A stretch of DNA of 64,000 nt, taken from Fimenecus sp964527585 (GTDB lineage: Bacteria > Bacillota > Clostridia > Oscillospirales > Acutalibacteraceae). This document shows positions 25,274-32,079 of the stretch, in pieces. A program made the position numbers and the translations under genes. The stretch covers positions 23,350 to 87,349 of the forward strand of contig CAZGPE010000005.1 of the NCBI GenBank assembly GCA_964527585.1, read 5' to 3'. Each line of letters starts with the position of its first letter. Positions within the stretch are counted from its first letter, which is position 1. Under the pieces are notes generated by a model. The model was not told where the DNA came from and made no database searches. It was given only the letters and a program-made list of their open reading frames with translations.

Positions 25274-25325
25274 CTGTATTGTGATAAAATATATAGTCTG
25301 AATAAACAAGAAAGAAGGTGGACTT

Positions 25326-26243
25326 ATGCCCATTAAAATAGATAATCAGTTGCCGGCAAGACACAGTCTTGAACTTGAAAATATCTTTGTAATGCCGGAA
25401 AACAGAGCGATTACTCAGGACATCCGTCCGCTTAACATAATAATACTTAATTTAATGCCGACAAAGGTTGAAACCGAAACTCAGATTTTGCGTTTGCTGA
25501 GTAATTCTCCTCTTCAGGTTGATGTTGAACTTTTGCAGGTGAAATCGCATATTTCCAAGAATGTTTCCCAAGAGCATATGCTCAAGTTTTATAAGACTTT
25601 CGACGATGTGAAACACCGTAAATTCGACGGAATGATAGTAACCGGTGCGCCGGTGGAACATCTTGCGTTTGAAGAGGTTGATTATTGGGAAGAACTTTGT
25701 GAAATTTTCGAATGGGCAAAGACAAATGTCTATTCGACATATAATATTTGCTGGGGCGCTCAGGCTGCACTTTATTATAAGTACGGTGTGCCGAAACATC
25801 AGTTAAAAGAGAAACTTTTCGGTGTGTATAAGCACCGTCCTCTTGATCTTTACCATCCGCTTATGCGTGGATTTTCCGATGTTTACTATGTGCCTCATTC
25901 AAGGCATACCGAAACGAGAAGAGAGGATATAGCGGAAGTTAAGGATTTGCAGATTCTTTCTTATTCGGATCAGGCCGGAGTTCATCTTATTTCGGATATG
26001 GAATGTCGCAATTTCTTCTGTACGGGACATTCCGAGTACGATTCGGATACGCTTGCAAAGGAATATTTCAGAGATTTGAAAAAAGGGTTGGATATTAAAA
26101 TTCCGTATAATTATTTCCCGGATAACGATACGAAAAAGACTCCGCCGATTACTTGGAGAGGCGCCGGAAGTTTGCTTTTCCAAAATTGGCTTAACTACTT
26201 TGTTTATCAAAAAACGCCCTATGACCTTAATACGCTGTTTTAA
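25326..26243 (+). CDS. metA: Homoserine O-acetyltransferase, MetA family
   Basis: The 305-residue enzyme acylates homoserine in the first committed step of methionine synthesis. The catalytic Cys142 is in YNICWGAQA; His235 and Glu237 are in CTGHSEYD. Residue 111 is Glu (GAPVEHLAF), the residue linked in Bacillus MetA to use of acetyl-CoA; Gly there favours succinyl-CoA. Acetyl transfer is therefore predicted. An AAGGTGG site precedes ATG. The 52-base upstream gap is too short for a SAM riboswitch. A strong terminator follows. Confidence 0.94.
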   Translation: MPIKIDNQLPARHSLELENIFVMPENRAITQDIRPLNIIILNLMPTKVETETQILRLLSNSPLQVDVELLQVKSHISKNVSQEHMLKFYKTFDDVKHRKFDGMIVTGAPVEHLAFEEVDYWEELCEIFEWAKTNVYSTYNICWGAQAALYYKYGVPKHQLKEKLFGVYKHRPLDLYHPLMRGFSDVYYVPHSRHTETRREDIAEVKDLQILSYSDQAGVHLISDMECRNFFCTGHSEYDSDTLAKEYFRDLKKGLDIKIPYNYFPDNDTKKTPPITWRGAGSLLFQNWLNYFVYQKTPYDLNTLF

Positions 26244-26262
26244 TAATCGACATATAGCTTAT

Positions 26263-26298
26263 AAAAGCAGAGGAGGAGTTTTCCGCCTCTGCTTTTTT
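26263..26298 (+). terminator. Intrinsic terminator of metA
   Basis: AAAAGCAGAGG (26263-26273) pairs with CCTCTGCTTTT (26286-26296), followed by T residues. Confidence 0.88.
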
Positions 26299-26317
26299 AC
26301 TTTTATATCACAAATTT

Positions 26318-26424
26318 ACGGGTAATATCCTACCCGTAGGGGCGGCGTTTCGCCGCCCGTTGTCGTTACAATATCAAAATCACGGGTTATATCCTACCCG
26401 TAGGGGCAGCGTTTCGCCGCCCGT
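26318..26424. repeat. Palindromic GC-rich repeats, type A (2 copies)
   Basis: Two copies of a ~63-base unit: a lead CACGGGTTATATCCTACCC, the hairpin TAGGGGCGGCGTTTCGCCGCCC, then a TTGTCGTTACAATATCAAA spacer. The GGGCGGC/GCCGCCC stem is the family core. No gene is present. The same type A units recur at 27946-28187. Confidence 0.9.
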
Positions 26425-26582
26425 GAGAACCGCAGAAAGTAAAATAAAAAATCCCGTTTCCGTCAACCGTAATTTTTATCTGCGGTTATTTTATGAAACG
26501 GGATTTTATATGTAATTCGATATGTTTATCGGTTAAAAAATATAATTCACGATAACCCGATAATATGATATGTCGGTAAATG
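26424..26582 (-). repeat. ~160-bp repeat core, orientation 1
   Basis: This segment matches the reverse complement of 28185-28347 at roughly 90% by eye, including AGAAAGTAAAATAAAAAATC and TATGTTTATCGGTTAA. It contains its own hairpin: AATCCCGTTTC faces GAAACGGGATT around an AACCG/CGGTT stem. Both ends abut GC-rich palindromes, GCCGCCCG on the left and CGGGCGGC on the right. No coding is evident. Confidence 0.85.
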
Positions 26583-26815
26583 CGGGCGGCGGAACGCCGC
26601 CCCTACGAATTGGATATTTTTTGGTGAGTGGGATAGAAAATACAATTTCGGGCGGCGGAACGCCGCCCCTACGGATAGGATATTTTTTTGGAGAGTGGGA
26701 TAGGGAATGCAACTACGGGCGGCGGAACGCCGCCACTACGGATTGGCTCTTTTTGGAAAGTGGGATAGGGAATACAACTTCGGGCGGCGAAACGCCGCCC
26801 ATACGGATTTTATTT
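26583..26815. repeat. Palindromic GC-rich repeats, type B (4 copies)
   Basis: Four tandem units of ~66 bases. Each starts GGGCGGCGGAACGCCGCCC (26583, 26649, 26716 and 26781 approximately), followed by CTACGGATTGGAT and a GAGAGTGGGATAGGGAATAC spacer. An ORF spanning them encodes only translated repeat (GGGTPPLRIGYF) and is not a gene. The rest to 26934 is AT-rich with a short hairpin (ACACCCGAT / ATCGGGTGT near 26893-26920) that probably terminates the minus-strand gene. Confidence 0.9.
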
Positions 26816-26934
26816 TTTGATTTAATTTTTACCGTGATTTTTCCGAACTGAAAATATGATGTTCCGAAAATATACTTTTTTACAAAAAATAAACACCCGA
26901 TACAAATGCATCGGGTGTTCGTGTGATTGTTTAA

Positions 26935-27840
26935 TTATGCGTTAACGCTTTCTTTTGCTTTCTCGGTTTTGTTTTCGAAAAATGATGTGAAGTTGATGAT
27001 GAACAAAAGAATATAAGCAACCCACATAGGAAGATTTTCGATGAACGCACTCTTACCGACGGTAACGAGGAGAACGAGCATCAAAGCGAGAATTGCGGCG
27101 AAAATAACCGTAGCAACCATATATTTCTTATCTTTCTGCTTAAACTTGTGAAGAAGGAAGATGATGATTCCGGCAGCGGCGAGGAAAGCGAACATCATAG
27201 CACCTGTCCAGTGAGCCAAGCAACGAGAAGTCGCAACGAGGTCGAGGCCTGCCGAGGGAACATTTATTGTTACATAAATTGCCGCACAGCCGATAGAAGT
27301 AACGATAATACCGGTTTTGCCGTAATAGTTGTTTTTACGGTACATATAAAGAGTGTTGGTGAAGATGGAAAGAGAAGCGAAAACACCCCAAAGTCTGAAT
27401 CTCCAAGGATATTTAAGTCCGAGCATACTTGCGGTTACATCGGTAAGAATGTTGCCGAACTGTTCGGGATAACTTAAAAATCCGTAATATGTAATGAAAG
27501 CGAAGCCCAAAATAAGATTTGCGACACAGAAAACGGTTGTAGCCTTTGAGAGTTTATCGGCAAAAAGGATTTTCTTGATAAATACCGCATACATCAAAAG
27601 CAAAGCGGTTGAACCGATAACCCATAACCAGTAAACAAGCGGTGAGGTGAAGAGGGGAGTTTGAAGAAGACCGTCGAAGATTTTTATGAATTCTTCTTTC
27701 GGAAGGTTTTCGAATCCCTCTACCGAGAGGTAAGGATACTTATCCCAAGTCATAAACAGGGACATCCAAAGACCGTAAACTACGGCGATTATAACCCAAA
27801 GAGCCGTATAGCCTTTCATCATTTTTTTGTTGTCTGTCAT
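26935..27840 (-). CDS. Polytopic membrane protein of unknown function
   Basis: The 301-residue protein has about eight predicted transmembrane helices (for example ALWVIIAVVYGLWMSLFM near residue 13 and MMFAFLAAAGIIIFLL near 217) and a charged C-terminus. I do not recognise the family; an AHWTGAMMF motif lies before the sixth or seventh helix. ATG at 27840 is chosen for its GGAGGAT site; a 20-residue longer form from 27900 lacks one. The gene stands alone between two large repeat arrays sharing the same unit types, so it is exposed to recombination between them. Confidence 0.8.
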   Translation of the reverse strand: MTDNKKMMKGYTALWVIIAVVYGLWMSLFMTWDKYPYLSVEGFENLPKEEFIKIFDGLLQTPLFTSPLVYWLWVIGSTALLLMYAVFIKKILFADKLSKATTVFCVANLILGFAFITYYGFLSYPEQFGNILTDVTASMLGLKYPWRFRLWGVFASLSIFTNTLYMYRKNNYYGKTGIIVTSIGCAAIYVTINVPSAGLDLVATSRCLAHWTGAMMFAFLAAAGIIIFLLHKFKQKDKKYMVATVIFAAILALMLVLLVTVGKSAFIENLPMWVAYILLFIINFTSFFENKTEKAKESVNA

Positions 27841-27945
27841 TTTATATCCTCCAAACAAATTTGATAAAAACATTATATCACACCTGCATATTGCTTGCAA
27901 GAGAATAAAGGGAATGTTTCAAAACATGGTTTGCCGTTTTAACAT

Positions 27946-28187
27946 CAAATTCACGGGTTACATCACACCCGTATCGGCGGCGTTTTGCCGCCCGTTGTCG
28001 TCGCAACATCAATTTCACAGGTTAAAATACACCCGTAGGGGCGGCGTTCCGCCGCCCGTTGCCGTTGCAACATCAAATTTCACGGGTTATATCACACCCG
28101 TAGGGGCGGCGTTCCGCTGCCCGTTGTTGTTGCAACATCAATTTTACGGGTTACATCGCACCGTAGGGGCGGCGTTTCGCCGCCCGC
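27946..28187. repeat. Palindromic GC-rich repeats, type A (4 copies)
   Basis: Four units with ~63-base period, hairpins at about 27972, 28032, 28095 and 28159. Units read CACGGGTTACATCACACCC, then GTAGGGGCGGCGTTCCGCCG, then TTGCCGTTGCAACATCAA, which is itself a small palindrome around GTTGCAAC. They match the two type A units at 26318. No gene is present. Confidence 0.9.
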
Positions 28188-28347
28188 ATTTACCAATATA
28201 TCATATTATCGGGTTATCGGAAATTATATTTTTTATTAACCGATAAACATATCGGATTACATATAAATACCATTTCATAAAATAACCGCATATAAAAATT
28301 GCGGTTGACGGAAACGGGATTTTTTATTTTACTTTCTGCGTTTCTCA
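28185..28347 (+). repeat. ~160-bp repeat core, orientation 2
   Basis: Reverse-complement copy of 26424-26582. It lies between type A and type B palindromes in the same A-core-B order as the left copy, but the core itself is flipped. The junctions fall at the palindromes. Confidence 0.85.
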
Positions 28348-28505
28348 CGGGCGGCGGAACGCCGCCCCTACGAATTGGATGTTTTTTGGGGAGTGGGATA
28401 GGAAATACGACTTCGGGCGGCGGAACGCCGCCCCTACGAATTGGAGATTTTTTGGAGAGTGGGATAGGGAATACAACTTCGGGCGGCGAAACGCCGCCCC
28501 TACGA
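28348..28505. repeat. Palindromic GC-rich repeats, type B (3 copies)
   Basis: Hairpins start at about 28348, 28413 and 28479 with the same GAGAGTGGGATAGGGAATAC spacer as at 26583-26815. The ORF across them is translated repeat only. Between 28506 and 28641 there is a hairpin AAAGCGTAACC / GGTTACGCTTT near 28600-28622 that can terminate the minus-strand dockerin gene. Confidence 0.9.
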
Positions 28506-28641
28506 GTAAGATTTTCAAAGGGATTTATTTCCGCTGCCGATACGGATAGGATGTTTAGGAAATTTAGGATAAAATTAAATTCGGATCGTAATAAAAAAGC
28601 GTAACCGTGAGGTTACGCTTTTTTTACTGTTTTGTGCCGAA

Positions 28642-31269
28642 TTATTTATAGAGAGTTACCGACTGGTCGAAAACTCTTTCGCCTGTAATTACGGCATCCT
28701 GATAGAAGTAATCGAACATATCGAGAACTCCGTCTTTTTCAAGATCGGCTGCGATGAAGAAAACAGTATCTTTTTCAATACTTGACGAACCGAAGAACGC
28801 ATTGTTCATAAGAAGATCCGCATCGGTTGAGTCAACAAGACCGTCTCCGTTAACATCGCCGTAAAGAATAACAGTTGCGACTTCATAAACGATTGAGGGG
28901 TCGTTTTTTGATACGCATTTTACGATACATCCCGTGCCGACTTTATCTTCGCCGGTCAAAACGGTATCGTTGCGAAGAACGATAATCTGAATTTCGTCGT
29001 TTTCGAGGTCTGCCTTGATTTCGTCAACCGAATTTCCGCCGACTGTAAGACCGACCATATATGTGTAATCGGTGCCTCTGTCAACTATAATCGAAGAGTC
29101 GTCTTTAACGGTGATTTTTATGAGTTCGAGTTCTTTAACCGCATTGTCGAGGTTGTCGGCAGCGTTTTTAATGTCTTCAACCGTAGCGTTCGGGTCGTCG
29201 AGAACTTTCTGAGCGTCATTGATTTTATCTTCGAGTTCTTTGGCTGTTTCTTCGGTGTAACTGTCTTTATCGAGTTTGTTTGCGTTATCGACTGCATCCT
29301 TAAGATCCGACTTGTCGGGTGTAAGGTCTGTGATTGCATCCATTATGCTGTCGGTTGCGTTCTTGATTTCGTCGATTGTCGCATCGGACTTATTAAGAAT
29401 ATCTTTACCGTCATTAACCGAATTTTCAAGTTCTGTAATGCTGTCGGGAGTCATACCGTCTTTCGAAACGCTTTCGGCATTGTCGATTGCATCGGAAAGC
29501 TGATTTTTGAGATCTTCGATAATTTTATCGGAAAGTTCTTTGTATGTTGCGTCGATAACAGACTGTTCGTACCAAACCGAACCGTCTGTTTTGTGATCTG
29601 CTTCGATTTGAGAAATAAGGTCCGAAATGTCCGTAAGGTTCGGATTTTCGTTTACCAAATCCTTAGCCTTGTTAACAAGGTCGATAAGTGCGGTTTCGTC
29701 GGTTACGGTGATTGTGTAGTTAATCGGGTTTGCAACATCGGAGCTTGTGTAAAGAACATCGTCGTTAGTTGAGTAAACTTTCTTTGAAGCCAAACTGCTT
29801 CCGCCGGTTTTATATTCGATGTCAAGGTTCGAAGTATATGTTCCGGCACCCTTTGAAGTAAAGGTGAAGTTAATATCCCAGTAGCAAGCGTTGTTTTTCT
29901 TCATCGCTTCGAATCCCGAACCTAATTTACCGGGAAGTTCGGCGCCGACAGGGGAGTCGGGTGTGTTTTTACCGAGATCCGTTCTTGCGTTGTAAGCGAT
30001 AACGGGTTCGAAGTTTTCGCTGTTGTTGTATGTAAGCGAAACAATCTGCGCCCAGTTTGTACCGTCATTCTTGTATGCTGCGAAAAGAGAAGTGAATCTG
30101 AACTGTTCGTCTTTTTCGGTCTGAACGAATTTGTATTCAACGGGAGCGAGCTGCATTGTAATGTAGTGTTCGCCACGGCCTGCTGTGTCGGTGTTGTCCA
30201 ACTGATGCTGCCAGTAAGATGTTTCTTCGACAGGGGGATTACCTGCTGTTGCGTCAACTACGAGATTATCTATCGCATCGGCAAGTTTGTCGATTGCGTT
30301 TTTGATTTCTTCGTCTGTTGCGTTTTCGTTTTCGTAAACCGATTTTGCTTCTTCAAGCGCTGTGTTGAGGTTAGAAGCACTTTCGTCGGTGTAATAATCC
30401 CGGTTGATGCTTTCGGCTTTTGTAATGAGAGCGCCGAGAGTTGATTTACCTGCCGCATCAATCAATTCACCGAGCTGTTTAGCGGCTTCGTCAATGTCTT
30501 CCTGCGAGTTCCATGACTTACTGCTTGCAAGGCCGCTTTCTTCGATACTCTTAACAAGTTCTGCGAGTTCCGTTAAAGAAGAGTCATAGGAAAGGAGAGT
30601 TTTCGCTCTCTCGTAAAGCGGAATAATTTCCGATTTGTCGATAATGCTGAAAGTAAGGGTAATTGATTCGTTGTCGTCGGCAGTGCTGTGAGCTGTCTTT
30701 GTACCTGTGGTGGCGTTTGAGGTACTTGTGTATTCAATGTCGAGAGTTGTTTTGTACTCACCGGCACCGGGGCTTGTAAACGAATAGTTCAAATACCAAT
30801 AATATGTATTGTTGCTTTGCTGATCGCTGTAACCCGATCCCAAAGTACCGGGGAGTTCGGCACCGACAGGTGTTGAAGGTGTTTTCGAATTGCGAAGCAA
30901 GTTTGCAACCCAGGAAACCGTGGGAGTAATCTTTGCATCATCGGTAAATACCATATCATCAAGTTTAGCCCAGTTAACGCCGTTATTTTTCAGAGCGCTG
31001 AATGTAGAAGTTGCGGTGAGGACTTCGTCGGCTTTTGTTTGAATGAATTTGAAATCTGTTGCGGAGAGTTTGAGACTGACATAGTTTGTTCCTCTGCCGT
31101 CGTCGTATTCAGAGTTGATTTCATGTTCCCAACTTCCCGTTGAGCTGAATGCGGCTTTGTCTTCGGTTTCGGCGGTTGTGTGGAACACAGCCATCGGCAG
31201 TGCGGTTAAAACCATCAAAACAGAAAGAACGGCGCACAAAATTTTTGCGGATTTTTTCGTTTTGTTCAT
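28642..31269 (-). CDS. Secreted dockerin protein with duplicated unknown domain and FIVAR repeats
   Basis: The 875-residue protein has a signal peptide (about 1-34). Domain X1 at about 43-215 and X2 at about 348-525 are clear paralogues, sharing KNDGTNWA/KNNGVNWA, PVGAELPG-LGSG and TSxGAGxY. Helical FIVAR-type repeats lie after X1 (about 255-340) and after X2 (about 560-710). A beta-rich linker follows, then a type I dockerin at about 795-865: GDVNGDGLVDSTDADLL and an imperfect second calcium loop, AADLEKDGVLDMFDYF. The dockerin implies docking to a cohesin scaffold at the cell surface. No glycosidase domain is recognised, so X may bind carbohydrate or be structural. The GAGGC site is adequate. 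Confidence 0.88.
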   Translation of the reverse strand: MNKTKKSAKILCAVLSVLMVLTALPMAVFHTTAETEDKAAFSSTGSWEHEINSEYDDGRGTNYVSLKLSATDFKFIQTKADEVLTATSTFSALKNNGVNWAKLDDMVFTDDAKITPTVSWVANLLRNSKTPSTPVGAELPGTLGSGYSDQQSNNTYYWYLNYSFTSPGAGEYKTTLDIEYTSTSNATTGTKTAHSTADDNESITLTFSIIDKSEIIPLYERAKTLLSYDSSLTELAELVKSIEESGLASSKSWNSQEDIDEAAKQLGELIDAAGKSTLGALITKAESINRDYYTDESASNLNTALEEAKSVYENENATDEEIKNAIDKLADAIDNLVVDATAGNPPVEETSYWQHQLDNTDTAGRGEHYITMQLAPVEYKFVQTEKDEQFRFTSLFAAYKNDGTNWAQIVSLTYNNSENFEPVIAYNARTDLGKNTPDSPVGAELPGKLGSGFEAMKKNNACYWDINFTFTSKGAGTYTSNLDIEYKTGGSSLASKKVYSTNDDVLYTSSDVANPINYTITVTDETALIDLVNKAKDLVNENPNLTDISDLISQIEADHKTDGSVWYEQSVIDATYKELSDKIIEDLKNQLSDAIDNAESVSKDGMTPDSITELENSVNDGKDILNKSDATIDEIKNATDSIMDAITDLTPDKSDLKDAVDNANKLDKDSYTEETAKELEDKINDAQKVLDDPNATVEDIKNAADNLDNAVKELELIKITVKDDSSIIVDRGTDYTYMVGLTVGGNSVDEIKADLENDEIQIIVLRNDTVLTGEDKVGTGCIVKCVSKNDPSIVYEVATVILYGDVNGDGLVDSTDADLLMNNAFFGSSSIEKDTVFFIAADLEKDGVLDMFDYFYQDAVITGERVFDQSVTLYK

Positions 31270-31325
31270 AATTTTGCCTCCATGCTTTTCTTAATTTTCT
31301 TATCATTCTAAACTGATTTTTAGAT

Positions 31326-31381
31326 ATTATAATAATGTATAGGCGTAAAGTCAATAAACAATCGTACAAAGATTGTTTATT
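31326..31381 (-). promoter_or_regulatory. Promoter and inverted-repeat operator of the dockerin gene
   Basis: On the minus strand TTGACT (31354-31349) and TATAAT (31331-31326) have 17-base spacing. AATAAACAATC (31353-31363) faces GATTGTTTATT (31371-31381) as an 11-of-11 inverted repeat whose proximal arm overlaps the -35 edge, a likely repressor or activator site. Confidence 0.6.
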
Positions 31382-31626
31382 ATTTAACATTCTTTTTTAT
31401 GCGAATTTTACAAAATTTTCAAGTGTAAAAAACTTGAAAAAAACAAATGTCGAAATATCGTGAAAAATGCACAAAAAGTTCAAAAAACGGCAGAAATTAT
31501 TATGATAATTACTGCGGTTTTCAGACAAATTTTTCCTTGAATTTACAGGAAAAAACCTCAAAAAAATCAGAACGGAAAAATGCTCTGCAAAAAGTTATTG
31601 ACATATGTCGATAATGGGGTATAATA
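31382..31626. other. Divergent intergenic region upstream of the pfl locus
   Basis: This stretch has no ORF with a ribosome site. It contains an imperfect palindrome with arms AAAACGGCAG and CTGCGGTTTT (about 31481-31520, inner AATTAT/ATAATT). It ends in a promoter for the plus-strand genes: TTGACA near 31598, 16-base spacer, TATAAT near 31620. Confidence 0.6.
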
Positions 31627-31659
31627 GTATCATCGCATTGAAAAAGAGAGGAAAAAACG

Positions 31660-32043
31660 ATGGCAAGACCTAAGAAAAACAGGCGCATTTGCTCGTTTCC
31701 TAAGGTTATGGGATTCCGTCCGTTCGGCGATTATGCCGAAGTTGTCAATCTTACATTCGACGAGTATGAAGTTATGCGTCTTATGGACACTCTCGGATAT
31801 TCTCAGCAGGAGTGTTCCGTACAGATGGATATTGCCCGCTCGACAGTGGCGGCGATTTACGATTCCGCAAGGGCAAAAACCGCCGATGCGATAATTTACG
31901 GAAAGTCGCTTGTTATTCACGGCGGAGACATCGAACTTTGCAAAGGTTCGGGAAACTGCTGTGGAAAATGCGGAAAAACCGCCTGTAAGGATTGCGGACA
32001 CGGGACAAGTTCCCGTTGCAAGAGCAATGCGGCTGATAAATAA
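31660..32043 (+). CDS. DUF134 family DNA-binding protein
   Basis: The 127-residue protein has the DUF134 start MARPKKNRRICSFPKV and a sigma-like helix-turn-helix (YEVMRLMDTLGYSQQECSVQ, then ARSTVAAIYDSARAK). A cysteine-rich tail follows, CCGKCGKTACKDCGHG at about 104-119, which may bind iron-sulfur or another metal. Position 36 bases ahead of pflB suggests a redox-responsive regulator of fermentation, but that is inference. A good promoter lies upstream. Confidence 0.88.
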   Translation: MARPKKNRRICSFPKVMGFRPFGDYAEVVNLTFDEYEVMRLMDTLGYSQQECSVQMDIARSTVAAIYDSARAKTADAIIYGKSLVIHGGDIELCKGSGNCCGKCGKTACKDCGHGTSSRCKSNAADK

Positions 32044-32079
32044 GTTTACTAATTTTTTATTTCCACGGAGGACAAAAGA

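Noticed and set aside
25274..25325. SAM riboswitch upstream of metA
   Set aside because: Only 52 bases separate hemW and metA, too few for a SAM aptamer, and no motif is seen.
26570..26851. ORF of 93 codons across the type B repeats
   Set aside because: It is translated repeat (GGGTPPLRIGYF units) without a ribosome site; the repeats explain it fully.
26318..28505. CRISPR array
   Set aside because: Units are near-identical over repeat and spacer, the spacers are not unique, and no cas gene is present.
27827..28604. Two further ORFs over repeat arrays (27827-28246 and 28299-28604)
   Set aside because: Same translated-repeat pattern and no ribosome site; not genes.
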